The notes beneath the pieces are model-generated. The model had not been told where the DNA came from and ran no database searches. It worked only from the letters and a program-made list of their open reading frames with translations. From assembly GCF_026340255.1 (NCBI RefSeq), contig NZ_JAPEPJ010000001.1, positions 4,681,501 through 4,745,500 of the forward strand: a DNA stretch of 64,000 bases. Reading direction: 5' to 3'. Position numbers and translations under genes: made by a program. This document shows positions 1 through 7,886 of this stretch, in pieces. Each line of letters opens with the position of its first letter. Positions within the stretch are counted from its first letter, which is position 1. The stretch comes from Streptomyces sp. NBC_01408. Lineage in GTDB: Bacteria > Actinomycetota > Actinomycetes > Streptomycetales > Streptomycetaceae.

Positions 1-802
1 CCCCCACCCGCACCGTTCCCAGCCGCACCGGCACCAGCTGCCGTCCGAACGCCAGTGACTTGCCGATCCGCCGGTGCCGGGCGAGCGTCGCCAGCGGCTC
101 CCTGCCCCGCTGCGCGGTGCTCTGGTCGGTGGTGGTGACGATGCACCGGCTGCACTCGCGGGCGCCACGGAAGACGGCGTCGCCGATCGCGAGGCGTCCC
201 CAGCCGTCCTCCGCCCAGGCCTCGGCGCCGGAGACCACCACATTGGGCCGGAACCGGTTCATCGGCAGGGGACCCTCCTCGGGGTGGTCCCCCTGCGCGA
301 TCAGCGAGTTGAGCGCGTCCAGCGAGGCGAGGGTGGTGAGCAGCAGCGGATAGCCGTCGGCCAGGCTCACCGTCTCACCCGGGAGCGCGTAGGCCGGGTC
401 CACGGGCCGGCGGACGGCCGGGTCGTCCAGGTGCACGAGCCGCGCCGGCACCCCGAGGTAGTCGCTGAACCAGTCGGCCGCGGCACTCGCCGCGGCCACC
501 GTCTCGATCTTCTTGCCGAACAGCAGGACCGGCTCCAGCGGCCCCGGCCCGGGCACCTCCACGACCAGTCCGGCCATGCCCGGCGCGGACACCGCGATCC
601 CGCCGTCCCCCGCCGGCCGGGCCGCCGCCAGCGCCAGGCGCGGCTGCTGGCGCTGCGTGATGACCGCGCCCCCGGCGTCGACCAGCGCCCACCGCCGGTC
701 CCCGGACAGGCCCCAGGGCTCCACGGCCACCTCGTCGGGAGCGGTTCCCGCTACCGACTTGACGGGATGCACGTGGAGCGCCCGGACATACAAGTTCGCC
801 AT
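1..802 (-). CDS. MOSC domain protein, 3' end beyond window
   Basis: The minus-strand reading frame opens at an ATG at 802 and runs off the left edge, leaving about 267 residues. It begins with the beta-barrel type N-terminal segment typical of MOSC_N (MANLYVRALHVHPVKS), then a region rich in Leu, Ala and Asp. Toward the window edge comes the block GARECSRCIVTTTD, which holds the conserved cysteine of the MOSC (Moco sulfurase C-terminal) domain. Proteins of this family bind sulfur carriers or the molybdenum cofactor, or act as molybdopterin-dependent reductases of N-hydroxylated compounds (mARC/YcbX type). The exact substrate cannot be told from the sequence. The C-terminus is missing only because of the window border. 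Confidence 0.88.
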   Translation of the reverse strand, partial: MANLYVRALHVHPVKSVAGTAPDEVAVEPWGLSGDRRWALVDAGGAVITQRQQPRLALAAARPAGDGGIAVSAPGMAGLVVEVPGPGPLEPVLLFGKKIETVAAASAAADWFSDYLGVPARLVHLDDPAVRRPVDPAYALPGETVSLADGYPLLLTTLASLDALNSLIAQGDHPEEGPLPMNRFRPNVVVSGAEAWAEDGWGRLAIGDAVFRGARECSRCIVTTTDQSTAQRGREPLATLARHRRIGKSLAFGRQLVPVRLGTVRVG

Positions 803-857
803 GGGGGCATACTGCCAGCCGCCCCCGTGGCCTCCCCGGTAGGCAGCAGCGGATCCG

Positions 858-1361
858 TCAGTAGCCGCGCCCCTGGTAGGGGCGGCCGTACGGGTCCTCG
901 TACGAGGCGGCGGGGACCTGCGCCGGAGCCTGCATCGGACGCGGAGCGGCCGGGCGCATGGCCTCGTACCCGGTGCCCGCGGGGACCGGGCGAGGCTGCT
1001 GCGGATGGGGCTGCGGCGCGTATCCCCCGCGGGCCGCGAGCGGCTGCTGCTGAGGGATGTACGGCGCGGGCGCATGCTGCAGCGGCATCGGCGCGGCCTG
1101 CTGCTGGTACGGGTAGCCGTACGCCGGGGCCTGCTGCTGCTGCGGCATCGCCGGGGGCAGCGCGGGCAGGGCCGAGGCGAGGGCCGGCAGGTACCCACCG
1201 CTCGAATACCCGGCACTCGGGGAGTCGTACGCGGCGGGGACGCGGATCGGGGCGATCTGCGGAGTGCCGCGTTCGGCGACGAGGGAGTCGTAGATGGGGG
1301 TGTCCGGGAAGGAGGGCGCGGAGTAGTAACCGCCGCCATAAGTGGAGCGGGGGGAGGTCAT
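858..1361 (-). CDS. Pro/Gln/Tyr-rich Streptomyces protein (DUF6643-like)
   Basis: This is a 167-residue protein with no signal peptide or membrane segment. It starts MTSPRSTYGGGYYSAPSFPD, continues with a short conserved-looking stretch (YDSLVAERGTPQIAPIRVP), and then becomes a low-complexity tail rich in Pro, Gln, Ala and Tyr (PQQQQAPAYGYPYQQQ). The N-terminal block resembles small Streptomyces proteins grouped as DUF6643. That name is from memory and was not tested. The function is unknown. The disordered tail suggests a protein- or nucleic-acid-interaction role, but this is inference. The gene stands alone, with a perfect 24 bp dyad 60 bp upstream of its start. Confidence 0.75.
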   Translation of the reverse strand: MTSPRSTYGGGYYSAPSFPDTPIYDSLVAERGTPQIAPIRVPAAYDSPSAGYSSGGYLPALASALPALPPAMPQQQQAPAYGYPYQQQAAPMPLQHAPAPYIPQQQPLAARGGYAPQPHPQQPRPVPAGTGYEAMRPAAPRPMQAPAQVPAASYEDPYGRPYQGRGY

Positions 1362-1421
1362 GGGACCTAAGTTAAGCCCACGACTTCACCGGGTCCATAG
1401 CGAGGTGTCGCCAACACCCCC

Positions 1422-1445
1422 CTGACCTGCATATTCGCAGGTCAG
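1422..1445. promoter_or_regulatory. Perfect inverted repeat upstream of the Pro/Gln-rich gene
   Basis: CTGACCTGC, a six-base AT-rich centre (ATATTC), then GCAGGTCAG form two perfect 9-base arms. The site lies 61-84 bp upstream of the start of the minus-strand gene at 1361. That fits an operator better than a terminator because no T tract follows. Another short dyad (TGACGC-A-GCGTCA) lies at 1548-1560. No binding protein can be assigned. Confidence 0.45.
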
Positions 1446-1608
1446 GACCTCAGCTTTCACTTGACGTTCACGTGCACGATTTCACCACTTCCACCCCAGC
1501 TTGTTCGTACTCGTACTCATCGGTTGTGTGGTGCACCGACTTCTTGCTGACGCAGCGTCACAATGCGGTGACCTCGGATGACGCTGCTTCGGGCAGCAGT
1601 TCACCGTT

Positions 1609-2787
1609 TCAGGCGTCGCTGGGGCGGGCATAGGTACGGCCCTTCCAGGCCGCGCCGCGCCCCCGGTAGTGCTGGACGGCCGAATCGACGGTCATCAACA
1701 GGTACAGCAGCGCGGTGAACGGAAGCAGCGGAGCGAGCACGGCGGGCTGCCGGTAGTGGCGCACCATCGGCAGGTACGTGCCGGCCATCAGCAGCCAGGC
1801 CAGGCCGCCGGCCCAGGCGACGTCCGGCCGGCCAGCCGCCAGCCCGGCGAAGAGCGCCACCGGCGGCACGAGGTAGACGAGCACCAGCCCGGCCACCGTC
1901 CCCGCCAGCAGGAGCGGCTGGTGGCGCAGTTGGGCGTACGCGCTGCGCGAGACCATCCGCCACAGGTCCGCGAGCGCGGGGTACGGGCGCACGCTGTCCA
2001 CCCGCTCCGCCAGCCCGAGCCAGATGCGGCCGCCCGAGCGCTGGACCGCGCGGGCGAGCGAGACGTCGTCGATGACGGCCTGGCGGATGGAGTCGGGCAC
2101 GCCCGCCCGGACGGCCGCCTCGGTGCGCAGCAGGACGCAGCCGCCCGCGGCCGCGGCGGTGCGGGAGCCGGGGCGGTTGATCCGGCGGAAGGGGTACAGC
2201 TGGGCGAAGAAGTAGACGAACGCCGGTACGACGAGCCGTTCCCACGGGCTGACCGCACGGAGCCGGGCCATCTGGGAGACGAGGTCGAGGTCGGCGGAGG
2301 TGGCGGCGGCCACCAGTTCGCGGAGGCTGTCGGGCTCGTGCGCGATGTCGGCGTCGGTGAGGAGGAGGTAGTCGGGCTCGCCGGCGTGCGCGGAACGGGC
2401 GAGGGCGATGCCGTGGCGCAGCGCCCAGAGCTTCCCGGTCCAGCCGGGGGCGGGGTCGCCGGGGGAGACCACGGTGAGGGGCAGCCCGGGCTGCTCGCGG
2501 GACAGCCGCAGCGCCAGGTCGCCGGTGCCGTCCGAACTGCCGTCGTCGACCAGGATCACCTCGGCCTCGCCGGGATAGTCCTGGGCGATGAGGGAGGGCA
2601 GGCTGTACGGGAGCACCGCGGCCTCGTCCCGGGCGGGGACGACGATCGCGACGGACGGCCAGCGGGCCGGGGCGGTACGGGGCGGCAGGCGGACGTCGGT
2701 GCGCCAGAACATGCCCTGGGCGAGGGTGAGCCAGAGCCAGGCGGCGAGGGAGGCGTAGGCCGCGCAGGCGGCGAGGAGAGGGCCCAT
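1609..2787 (-). CDS. HpnB-like family 2 glycosyltransferase
   Basis: This is a membrane-anchored GT2 glycosyltransferase of about 392 residues. An N-terminal hydrophobic segment (residues 1-25) is followed by a GT-A domain with the motifs VAIVVPARDEA (about 45), VDDGSSDGT (about 78), LTDADI (about 135, the DxD metal/nucleotide site) and a downstream IDDVSLARAVQRSGG block. Three hydrophobic C-terminal segments end the protein. The GMFWRTDVRLPP stretch and the overall layout match hopene-associated glycosyltransferase HpnB. The acceptor is unknown here because no hopanoid genes are nearby. A start at 2826 is open, but the ATG at 2787 leads straight into the hydrophobic segment and is preferred. 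Confidence 0.82.
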   Translation of the reverse strand: MGPLLAACAAYASLAAWLWLTLAQGMFWRTDVRLPPRTAPARWPSVAIVVPARDEAAVLPYSLPSLIAQDYPGEAEVILVDDGSSDGTGDLALRLSREQPGLPLTVVSPGDPAPGWTGKLWALRHGIALARSAHAGEPDYLLLTDADIAHEPDSLRELVAAATSADLDLVSQMARLRAVSPWERLVVPAFVYFFAQLYPFRRINRPGSRTAAAAGGCVLLRTEAAVRAGVPDSIRQAVIDDVSLARAVQRSGGRIWLGLAERVDSVRPYPALADLWRMVSRSAYAQLRHQPLLLAGTVAGLVLVYLVPPVALFAGLAAGRPDVAWAGGLAWLLMAGTYLPMVRHYRQPAVLAPLLPFTALLYLLMTVDSAVQHYRGRGAAWKGRTYARPSDA

Positions 2788-3536
2788 GGCGGCAGTGTGC
2801 CGGGCCCCGTGACACCTGTCGCGCATCCCGCCCGGCCGGGCCCTGTCGGGCGTGCGGGGGGTGCGGTGCCGTTGCTGGGGCTCTGCCCCAGGCCCCGCGC
2901 CTCAATCGCCGGCGGGGCTGGGTTTGGCCTTGGCCCTGGCGGGGGCTTGGCGGGGTGTGGGTCGGTGCCGCTCCGGAGCGTCTCCTCGGCTCGCGCACTG
3001 AGCCCCGGCTACGCATGCCCGGCCTGGGTTGCGCGCTCGTCCTGCGGGGACTCTCCTGCGCGACCCCGCCCCACGCCCGGGCTTCGGAAGCGGAGCCTGG
3101 CGGTGGTGGGGGTGGGCGTAGCCGTGGTGGAGGGGAGTGGGGACGCGCAGGGTTGTCCCCGCAGGACGAGCGCGCAACCTGGGCCGAGGACGTCGGGTCG
3201 GGCTCAGTGCGCGAGCCGAGGAGACAACCCGGAGCGGCCCCGCGGACCGACCCCACCGACCAGGCCCCGGCGCAGCCGAACCGCACTCCGCCAGGGTCCG
3301 GCCGGGCTGGGGTGCGCCCCCGGGCTCGGGGGCGGTGGCTTCGTGGGGTGGGGCAATCCGGGTCTGCCGCCTGGCGCGCCCCTGCTCACGTGGCTGCGCC
3401 CGGCGAAGTTCGTCTGGCGGGCCGGCCGGCCGGGGCCGTGCGCGGTGCTGGCGGCGGGGGCTTCCGGTGGGGGCCGGTGGACCCGCGTGGGGCGGAGTCG
3501 GGCGGGTTCGGCGGGGGCTTCGACTAAGGTGGCCGG
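2788..3536. other. 750 bp gene-free spacer with intergenic repeats
   Basis: I see no believable gene here. The open frames on both strands are GC-driven shadows without domain sense. The first part (about 2870-2935) carries the GGGGCTCTGCCCCAGG-CCCCGCGCCTCAA-CGCCGGCGGGGCTG type intergenic repeat common in Streptomyces genomes. The middle is a near-palindrome of about 300 bp, listed separately. The last stretch, 3254-3536, is GC-rich spacer leading to the racemase gene. Confidence 0.6.
2959..3253. repeat. Long imperfect inverted repeat, arms over 100 bp
   Basis: The left arm (about 2959-3072) and right arm (about 3134-3253) are reverse complements with scattered mismatches. Examples of exact pairing are TCTCCTCGGCTCGCGCACTG at 2981-3000 with its complement near 3211-3233, and TTGCGCGCTCGTCCTGCGGG around 3029-3048 with its complement near 3157-3178. 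About 60 bp separate the arms. A transcript through here would form a very long hairpin. Nothing is encoded inside. Confidence 0.75.
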
Positions 3537-4328
3537 GTGAAGATCGCGCTCATGGACTCCGGAATCGGCCTCCTCGCGGCGGCCGCCGCGATGCGGCGGC
3601 TGCGGCCGGACGCCGATCTGCTCCTCTCCTCCGACCCCGACGGGATGCCCTGGGGTCCGCGGACCCCCGCTTCGCTCACCGAGCGGGCGCTCGCCGTCGC
3701 CAAGGCCGCCGCACCGCACCGGCCGGACGCGCTGATCGTGGCCTGCAACACCGCCACCGTGCACGCCCTGCCGACCCTGCGGGCGGAACTGGAGCCCGTG
3801 ATCCCGGTCATCGGCACCGTCCCGGCGATCAAGCCCGCCGCGGCCGCGCGCGGCCGCGTGGCCATCTGGGCCACCCCCGCGACCACCGGCAGCCCCTACC
3901 AGCGCGGCCTGATCCGTGACTTCGCCGCCGGGGTCCCGGTCACCGAGGTGCCCTGCCCCGGGCTCGCCGAAGCCGTGGAGGCCGCGGACCAGACCGCCGT
4001 CGCCACCGCCGTGGCCGCGGCCGCCGCGCTGACCCCCGCCGATGTCACCGACGTGGTGCTCGGCTGCACGCACTACGAGCTGGTCGAGGACCCCATCCGC
4101 GCCGCCCTGGCCGCGCGGACCGGGGGCGCCGGCCTCGTCTTCCACGGGTCCGCCGAGGCCGTCGCCGTACAGGCGCTGCGCCGCATCGGCGCGGCACCCG
4201 AGCCCGGCCTGCCCGCCACCGGCACGCTGACCGTCCTGCGCAGCGGCCGGCACGAGGACCTCCCGGCCGCGGCCCTCAGCTATGCGGAGGGCCGACTGCT
4301 CGCGGGACAGGGCGCGGTCGTCGCGTAA
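3537..4328 (+). CDS. Aspartate/glutamate racemase family protein
   Basis: This 263-residue protein has the two-cysteine racemase signature. DSGIGLL lies near the N-terminus, the first catalytic cysteine is in VACNTATVHA (Cys70), and the second is in LGCTHYEL (Cys177). These are the acid/base pair that abstracts and returns the alpha proton in glutamate racemases. The product would be D-glutamate for peptidoglycan, or another D-amino acid. The short N-terminus and isolated position suggest a paralogue rather than the main housekeeping MurI, but that is inference. The start is a GTG at 3537 directly followed by the conserved KIALMDSGIG block. Confidence 0.85.
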   Translation: MKIALMDSGIGLLAAAAAMRRLRPDADLLLSSDPDGMPWGPRTPASLTERALAVAKAAAPHRPDALIVACNTATVHALPTLRAELEPVIPVIGTVPAIKPAAAARGRVAIWATPATTGSPYQRGLIRDFAAGVPVTEVPCPGLAEAVEAADQTAVATAVAAAAALTPADVTDVVLGCTHYELVEDPIRAALAARTGGAGLVFHGSAEAVAVQALRRIGAAPEPGLPATGTLTVLRSGRHEDLPAAALSYAEGRLLAGQGAVVA

Positions 4329-4344
4329 CACCTGACCCCCACTG

Positions 4345-4363
4345 GCGAGACGAAACGTCTTGC
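4345..4363. promoter_or_regulatory. Operator half of a paired repressor site (upstream site)
   Basis: GCGAGACG-AAA-CGTCTTGC is a dyad with one mismatch per arm. It overlaps the -35 region of the proposed ABC-F promoter. The same two half-sites recur at 4395-4418 with a longer spacer. This kind of dyad is typical of TetR-family repressors. The cognate regulator is not obvious in the window, since the nearby TetR gene has a different palindrome of its own. Confidence 0.6.
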
Positions 4364-4388
4364 GGGATTCGCGTGGATTGATTACTGT
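4360..4388 (+). promoter_or_regulatory. Candidate promoter of the ABC-F gene
   Basis: TTGCGG at 4360-4365 and TACTGT at 4383-4388 are separated by 17 bp, which fits a vegetative sigma-70 type promoter. The -35 box overlaps the upstream operator dyad, and the downstream operator starts just after the -10 box. A bound repressor would therefore occlude polymerase. Confidence 0.5.
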
Positions 4389-4394
4389 CGAGGT

Positions 4395-4418
4395 GCGAGA
4401 CGGACCGTATCGTCTTGC
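4395..4418. promoter_or_regulatory. Operator half of a paired repressor site (downstream site)
   Basis: GCGAGACG, an 8 bp spacer (GACCGTAT), then CGTCTTGC. The half-sites are identical to those at 4345-4363. It lies at the expected transcription start and 30 bp before the start codon. Its position makes the in-frame TTG at 4415 an unlikely start. Confidence 0.6.
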
Positions 4419-4447
4419 CTCTTTGTCCCCGGCCTGAGGAATTGCCC

Positions 4448-6118
4448 TTGCGTGCTCCACTCGCCTCCCGCCAGATCGTCCTGTCCGAGGTCGCCAAGAG
4501 CTACGACACCCGTGTCGTCCTGGACCGCGTCAGCTTCACGGTCCGGCCCGGCGAGCGGGTCGGAGTCGTCGGCGACAACGGCTGCGGAAAGTCCACCCTG
4601 CTCCGACTCCTCGCCGGACGCGAACGGCCCGACCACGGCGAGGTCACCGTCACCGCGCCCGGCGGCCTCGGCCATCTCGCGCAGACCCTCGACCTCCCGC
4701 CGGCCGCCCGCGTCGGCGACGCGATCGACCTCGCGCTCGCCGGGCTGCGCGCCCTGGAACGCCGGATCCGGGCCGCCGAAGCCCGCCTGCGCGAAGCGGA
4801 TCCCGAGGAACTCGCCGCGTACGGGGACCTCCTCGCCGCCTACGAGGCGCGCGGCGGCCGCGACGCCGGACGCCGCGTCGCGACCACCCTGCGCCGCCTC
4901 GGCGAACGCGCCGCGCTCGACCCCGACCGCCCCCTCGGCACCCTGTCCGGCGGGCAGCGCTCCCGGCTCGCCCTCGCGGCGACCCTCGCCGCCGAACCCG
5001 AACTGCTGCTCCTCGACGAACCCACCAACGACCTCGACGACGAAGCCGTCGGCTGGCTGGAGGAGCGGCTGCGTGCCCACCGGGGCACCGTCGTGGCCGT
5101 CACCCACGACCGGATCTTCCTCGACCGGGTCACGACCGCGATCCTGGAGGTGGACGGGGACCGCCGTACGGTACGCCGCTACGGCAACGGCTACGCCGGC
5201 TTCCGCACCGCCAAGGCGGCCGAACGGGCCCGCTGGGAGCGGGAGTACGAGGAGTGGCTGGAGCAGGTCCGCGACGCCGAGCGGCTTGCCGACACCAACA
5301 TCGCTCGGTTCGCCGGGATCCCCCGGAAGCTGCCCCGCGGGTTCAGCGGGGCGGGCGCCTTCCGGGCCCGTTCCCGGACCCACGGCGCGGCCGGCCGGAT
5401 CCGCACGGCCCGGGAACGGCTGCACCGGCTGACCGAGCACCCCGTTCCGCCGCCGCCGCGCCCGGTCACCTTCACCGGGCGGTTCACCTCGGGCTCCGCC
5501 GCGGTGGTGGAGCTGGCCGCGGCGGCCGTGCCGGGACGCCTGGCGCCGCTCTCCCTGCGCCTCGAACCGGGCGAGCGGCTGCTGGTCACCGGCCCCAACG
5601 GGGCGGGGAAGTCAACCCTGTTGCGGCTGCTCGCCGGTGAACTGGAGCCCGTCCAGGGCCTCGTACGGACGGCACGGCGGGTGGGGATCCTGCGGCAGGA
5701 CGACCCGTGGGCGCGCGAACGGCGCGACGTGGCCGCGGCGTTCGGCGAGGAGTACGCCGACCGGGTCGCCACTCTCGGGCTGCTCGCACCCGGCGATCTC
5801 GGCAAGCCGGTACGCGCCCTCTCGGCCGGCCAGCGCCGCAAGCTGGAGCTGGCCCGGCTGGTGGCGGGGCCGCTCGACCTGCTGTTGCTGGACGAGCCGA
5901 CCAACCACCTGGCCCCGGCCGTGGTGGAGGAACTGGAGGCGGCACTGGCCCGCTTCGAGGGCACCCTGGTACTGGTCACCCACGACCGGCGGCTGCGCGC
6001 GGCCTTCCGGGGCCGCCGTCTGGAGCTCGCCCCCGGGCGTCAGCCGGAGCCCGAAGCGGCGTCGGAAGCGGAAGCGGCGCCTGAAGGGGAAGCGGCGCCG
6101 GCCGCCGCGAGCCGCTGA
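4448..6118 (+). CDS. ABC-F family ATPase, probable antibiotic target protection
   Basis: This cytoplasmic protein of about 556 residues has two ABC domains and no membrane segments. The first half has Walker A GDNGCGKST, signature LSGGQRSR and Walker B LLLLDEPTNDLDD. The second half has GPNGAGKST, signature LSAGQRRK and LLLLDEPTNHL. Between them is an Arg- and Glu-rich linker that in ABC-F proteins reaches into the ribosomal exit tract. The family includes the Streptomyces macrolide/lincosamide/streptogramin protection factors (TlrC, CarA, VarM type), so ribosome protection from an antibiotic is the best guess. The TTG at 4448 is chosen because GAGGA sits 7 bp upstream. Two matching operators in the promoter suggest drug-inducible derepression. 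The 3' end overlaps the tail of the opposing pseudogene. Confidence 0.85.
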   Translation: MRAPLASRQIVLSEVAKSYDTRVVLDRVSFTVRPGERVGVVGDNGCGKSTLLRLLAGRERPDHGEVTVTAPGGLGHLAQTLDLPPAARVGDAIDLALAGLRALERRIRAAEARLREADPEELAAYGDLLAAYEARGGRDAGRRVATTLRRLGERAALDPDRPLGTLSGGQRSRLALAATLAAEPELLLLDEPTNDLDDEAVGWLEERLRAHRGTVVAVTHDRIFLDRVTTAILEVDGDRRTVRRYGNGYAGFRTAKAAERARWEREYEEWLEQVRDAERLADTNIARFAGIPRKLPRGFSGAGAFRARSRTHGAAGRIRTARERLHRLTEHPVPPPPRPVTFTGRFTSGSAAVVELAAAAVPGRLAPLSLRLEPGERLLVTGPNGAGKSTLLRLLAGELEPVQGLVRTARRVGILRQDDPWARERRDVAAAFGEEYADRVATLGLLAPGDLGKPVRALSAGQRRKLELARLVAGPLDLLLLDEPTNHLAPAVVEELEAALARFEGTLVLVTHDRRLRAAFRGRRLELAPGRQPEPEAASEAEAAPEGEAAPAAASR

Positions 6119-7190
6119 GCCAGTTCGCGCAGGTCGTCCGCGTCCAGGACCCGGTCCCCGAAGCCCGGCAGCGGCACGTGCAGCGGGTCCGTCCAGTGCC
6201 GAGGCACCGCTCCCTGGCCGTACCGGGCCCCGGCCAGTGTTCCCGTCACCGCCGCCACCGTGTCGGTGTCCCCGCCCAGGTCCACGGCGGCCCGCACGGC
6301 CTCCGCGAACCCGGTGGTCGTCCGCAGCGCCCACACCGCCGAGCCCAGACACGGCCAGACCGCCCCGTTGAACTCGGTGGCCAGGTCCGGGTGCCAGTCG
6401 GGGGTTAGACGAGTAAGTCCGAAGTGGCGTCTGCGGGGAGGTGCCAGGCACGCGCGTCTGCGGCGTTGTCGTTGGTCGCCGACGCTCCGCGTCGACTCCC
6501 TCCTCCGCCTTGCAGCCGCACGCGCCTGGCACCTCCCCGCCCGCCCTGCGGGCGGACGACGCCACTTCGGACTTACTCGTCTAGCACCCGGCCGTACCGC
6601 TCGCGGTGGTCCGGGTGCACCGCCGCCAGAGCCGCGGGCAGGGCGCCCAGTGGATCGGCTCCGTCCAGGGCCACCCGTACGAGCTCGTGCAGCAGGGCCG
6701 TGCCCTCCCAGGCGGCCCGGTCGCCGTGCGTCAGGGCCGCGATCCGCCGGGCCGCGTCCATCGTCCGCTCCCGTCCGGCGGGGGAGAAGTACACCGCCGA
6801 GGTGGCGGCGCGCATCAGCGAACCGTTGCCCGCGGCACGGGTGTTGACCTGGAAGTGCAGGGCAGCGGCCCGATCCCAAGCCGCGCCGTTCGTCAGCACG
6901 TCCTCGGTCTGGAGCCCGATGTCCTTGGGCTGTCCGGCCGCCCACCGCTGGAACCGCCGGAAGACGTCGGGGAGTTCGAGGCCGCCGCACTCCAGCAGGG
7001 ACTCGCCGACCAGGACCGCCATCTGCGTGTCGTCCGTGGCTTCTCCGGGGTCCCAGCCGCCGCCCCCGCGCATCTCCTCGCCGCGTACGGTCAGTTGCCC
7101 GGCGGGCCCGAACTCGTACGGCGCGCCGAGGGCGTCGCCCGCCGCGGAGCCGAGTACGGCGCCCACGGCCCGGTCGATCCGCGTGGTCAC
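6040..7190 (-). pseudogene. ADP-ribosylglycohydrolase gene disrupted by a mobile element
   Basis: The intact 5' part (7190-6573, 205 codons) has the family's GSAAGDALGAPYEF and TDDTQMAVLVGESLL metal-binding motifs. The 3' part, after the insertion, has the C-terminal LGGDTDTVAAVTG motif. The two are separated by a 174 bp element at 6408-6581 plus a duplicated TA. The insertion shifts the frame and brings a TAA stop at 6573-6575. Removing the element and one TA rejoins the frame exactly as GRVL-TPDWHPDL, which proves recent insertion. The GTG start overlaps the TetR stop as GTGA, so the gene was translationally coupled. Active relatives remove ADP-ribose from proteins or small molecules. This copy is very probably non-functional. 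Confidence 0.9.
6406..6583 (-). mobile_element. MITE-like element, copy 1, inside the ADP-ribosylglycohydrolase gene
   Basis: The element has perfect 24 bp terminal inverted repeats: GACGAGTAAGTCCGAAGTGG plus CGTC at 6408-6431, and the complement at 6558-6581. They are flanked by TA on both sides (6406-6407, 6582-6583), the apparent target duplication. Inside is a second perfect 17 bp stem (6433-6449 with 6524-6540) around a core. Read on the minus strand the core contains GCAAGGCGGAGGAGGGAGTC, a small hairpin and CGACAACGC. A further hairpin (CCGCCC-TGC-GGGCGG) lies by the right end. No transposase is encoded, so it must be mobilised in trans. Confidence 0.9.
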
Positions 7191-7795
7191 GGCGCCTCCC
7201 CGGGGTGGACCGCCTCGCCGGGGTGTACGGCGGCCAGCAGGCCGCGGGTGAAACCCTCCAGGTCGTCGAGGCCGGCGGCGGCCAGCGTGCCGGGGGATCC
7301 GGTCAGCAGGTGGAGGAGCGCGCCGTGCAGGGCGAGGGTGAGGGTGCGGACCCGCTCCGGTCCGGCCGGCAGTCCGGCGGAGCGCAGCAGGTGCGCGTAC
7401 GCCGCGAAGTCCGCCGTGCCGATCGGGTCCAGCAGGGCGGCCAGCCAGGGCCGCCGCGTCGCCTCCGTCTGGAGCTCCAGGTAGGCCAGTACGCGCGAAC
7501 GCCCGGGCCCGGCCACGTCGCGCAGCATCCCGGCGAGGAGGGCCGCCAGCTCGCGGGCGTCGGCGGGTCCGGGCCCGGACCCCGCGAGGGCCGCGGCCAT
7601 GGCCAGGTACTGCTCCATGCAGCGTTCGGCCACGGCCCGCACCAGCGCGTCGCGGGTGGGGAAATAGTTCTTGGACGTACCCGCGGGCACGTCCGCGGCC
7701 GCGTCGACGGCCCGGTGCGTCAGCCCGCGCCCGCCCGCTTCCGCCAGAACGCCGATGGCCGCGTCCCGCAGCCGGTCCCTCCGCTCGTGATTCAC
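7187..7795 (-). CDS. TetR family transcriptional regulator
   Basis: This 202-residue protein has an N-terminal helix-turn-helix (residues about 8-50; GLTHRAVDAAADVPAGTSKNYF matches the TetR recognition region with its usual Y-F after the second helix). A helical ligand-binding C-terminal domain follows. It is divergently placed from the FAD monooxygenase gene. A perfect 16 bp inverted repeat fills the intergenic space just upstream of both genes, so autoregulation and control of the monooxygenase are likely. Its stop codon overlaps the GTG start of the broken ADP-ribosylglycohydrolase, so the two were one transcript. Confidence 0.9.
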   Translation of the reverse strand: MNHERRDRLRDAAIGVLAEAGGRGLTHRAVDAAADVPAGTSKNYFPTRDALVRAVAERCMEQYLAMAAALAGSGPGPADARELAALLAGMLRDVAGPGRSRVLAYLELQTEATRRPWLAALLDPIGTADFAAYAHLLRSAGLPAGPERVRTLTLALHGALLHLLTGSPGTLAAAGLDDLEGFTRGLLAAVHPGEAVHPGEAP

Positions 7796-7807
7796 ATTGC
7801 CAGCTTA

Positions 7808-7849
7808 ACCACAGCCGTGGTACCACAGATGTAGTACCACGGCTGTGGT
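7808..7849. promoter_or_regulatory. TetR operator between the regulator and monooxygenase genes
   Basis: ACCACAGCCGTGGTAC at 7808-7823 and GTACCACGGCTGTGGT at 7834-7849 are perfect inverted copies 10 bp apart. Each arm is itself a near-palindrome (ACCAC-NGCN-GTGGT), so the region may hold two dimer sites. It lies immediately upstream of the TetR start (7795) and 38 bp before the monooxygenase start (7887). Confidence 0.75.
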
Positions 7850-7886
7850 GGTCGTGGGGGCGATCGCAAGAGCGAAGGGGTCCGTC

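Noticed and set aside
1601..3286. A 561-codon minus-strand frame covering the glycosyltransferase and the spacer
   Set aside because: The protein is an Arg/Pro-rich translation of the wrong frame. The glycosyltransferase frame at 1609-2787 explains the region.
4415..4447. TTG at 4415 as the ABC-F start
   Set aside because: It lies inside the downstream operator and has no ribosome binding site. TTG at 4448 has GAGGA 7 bp upstream.
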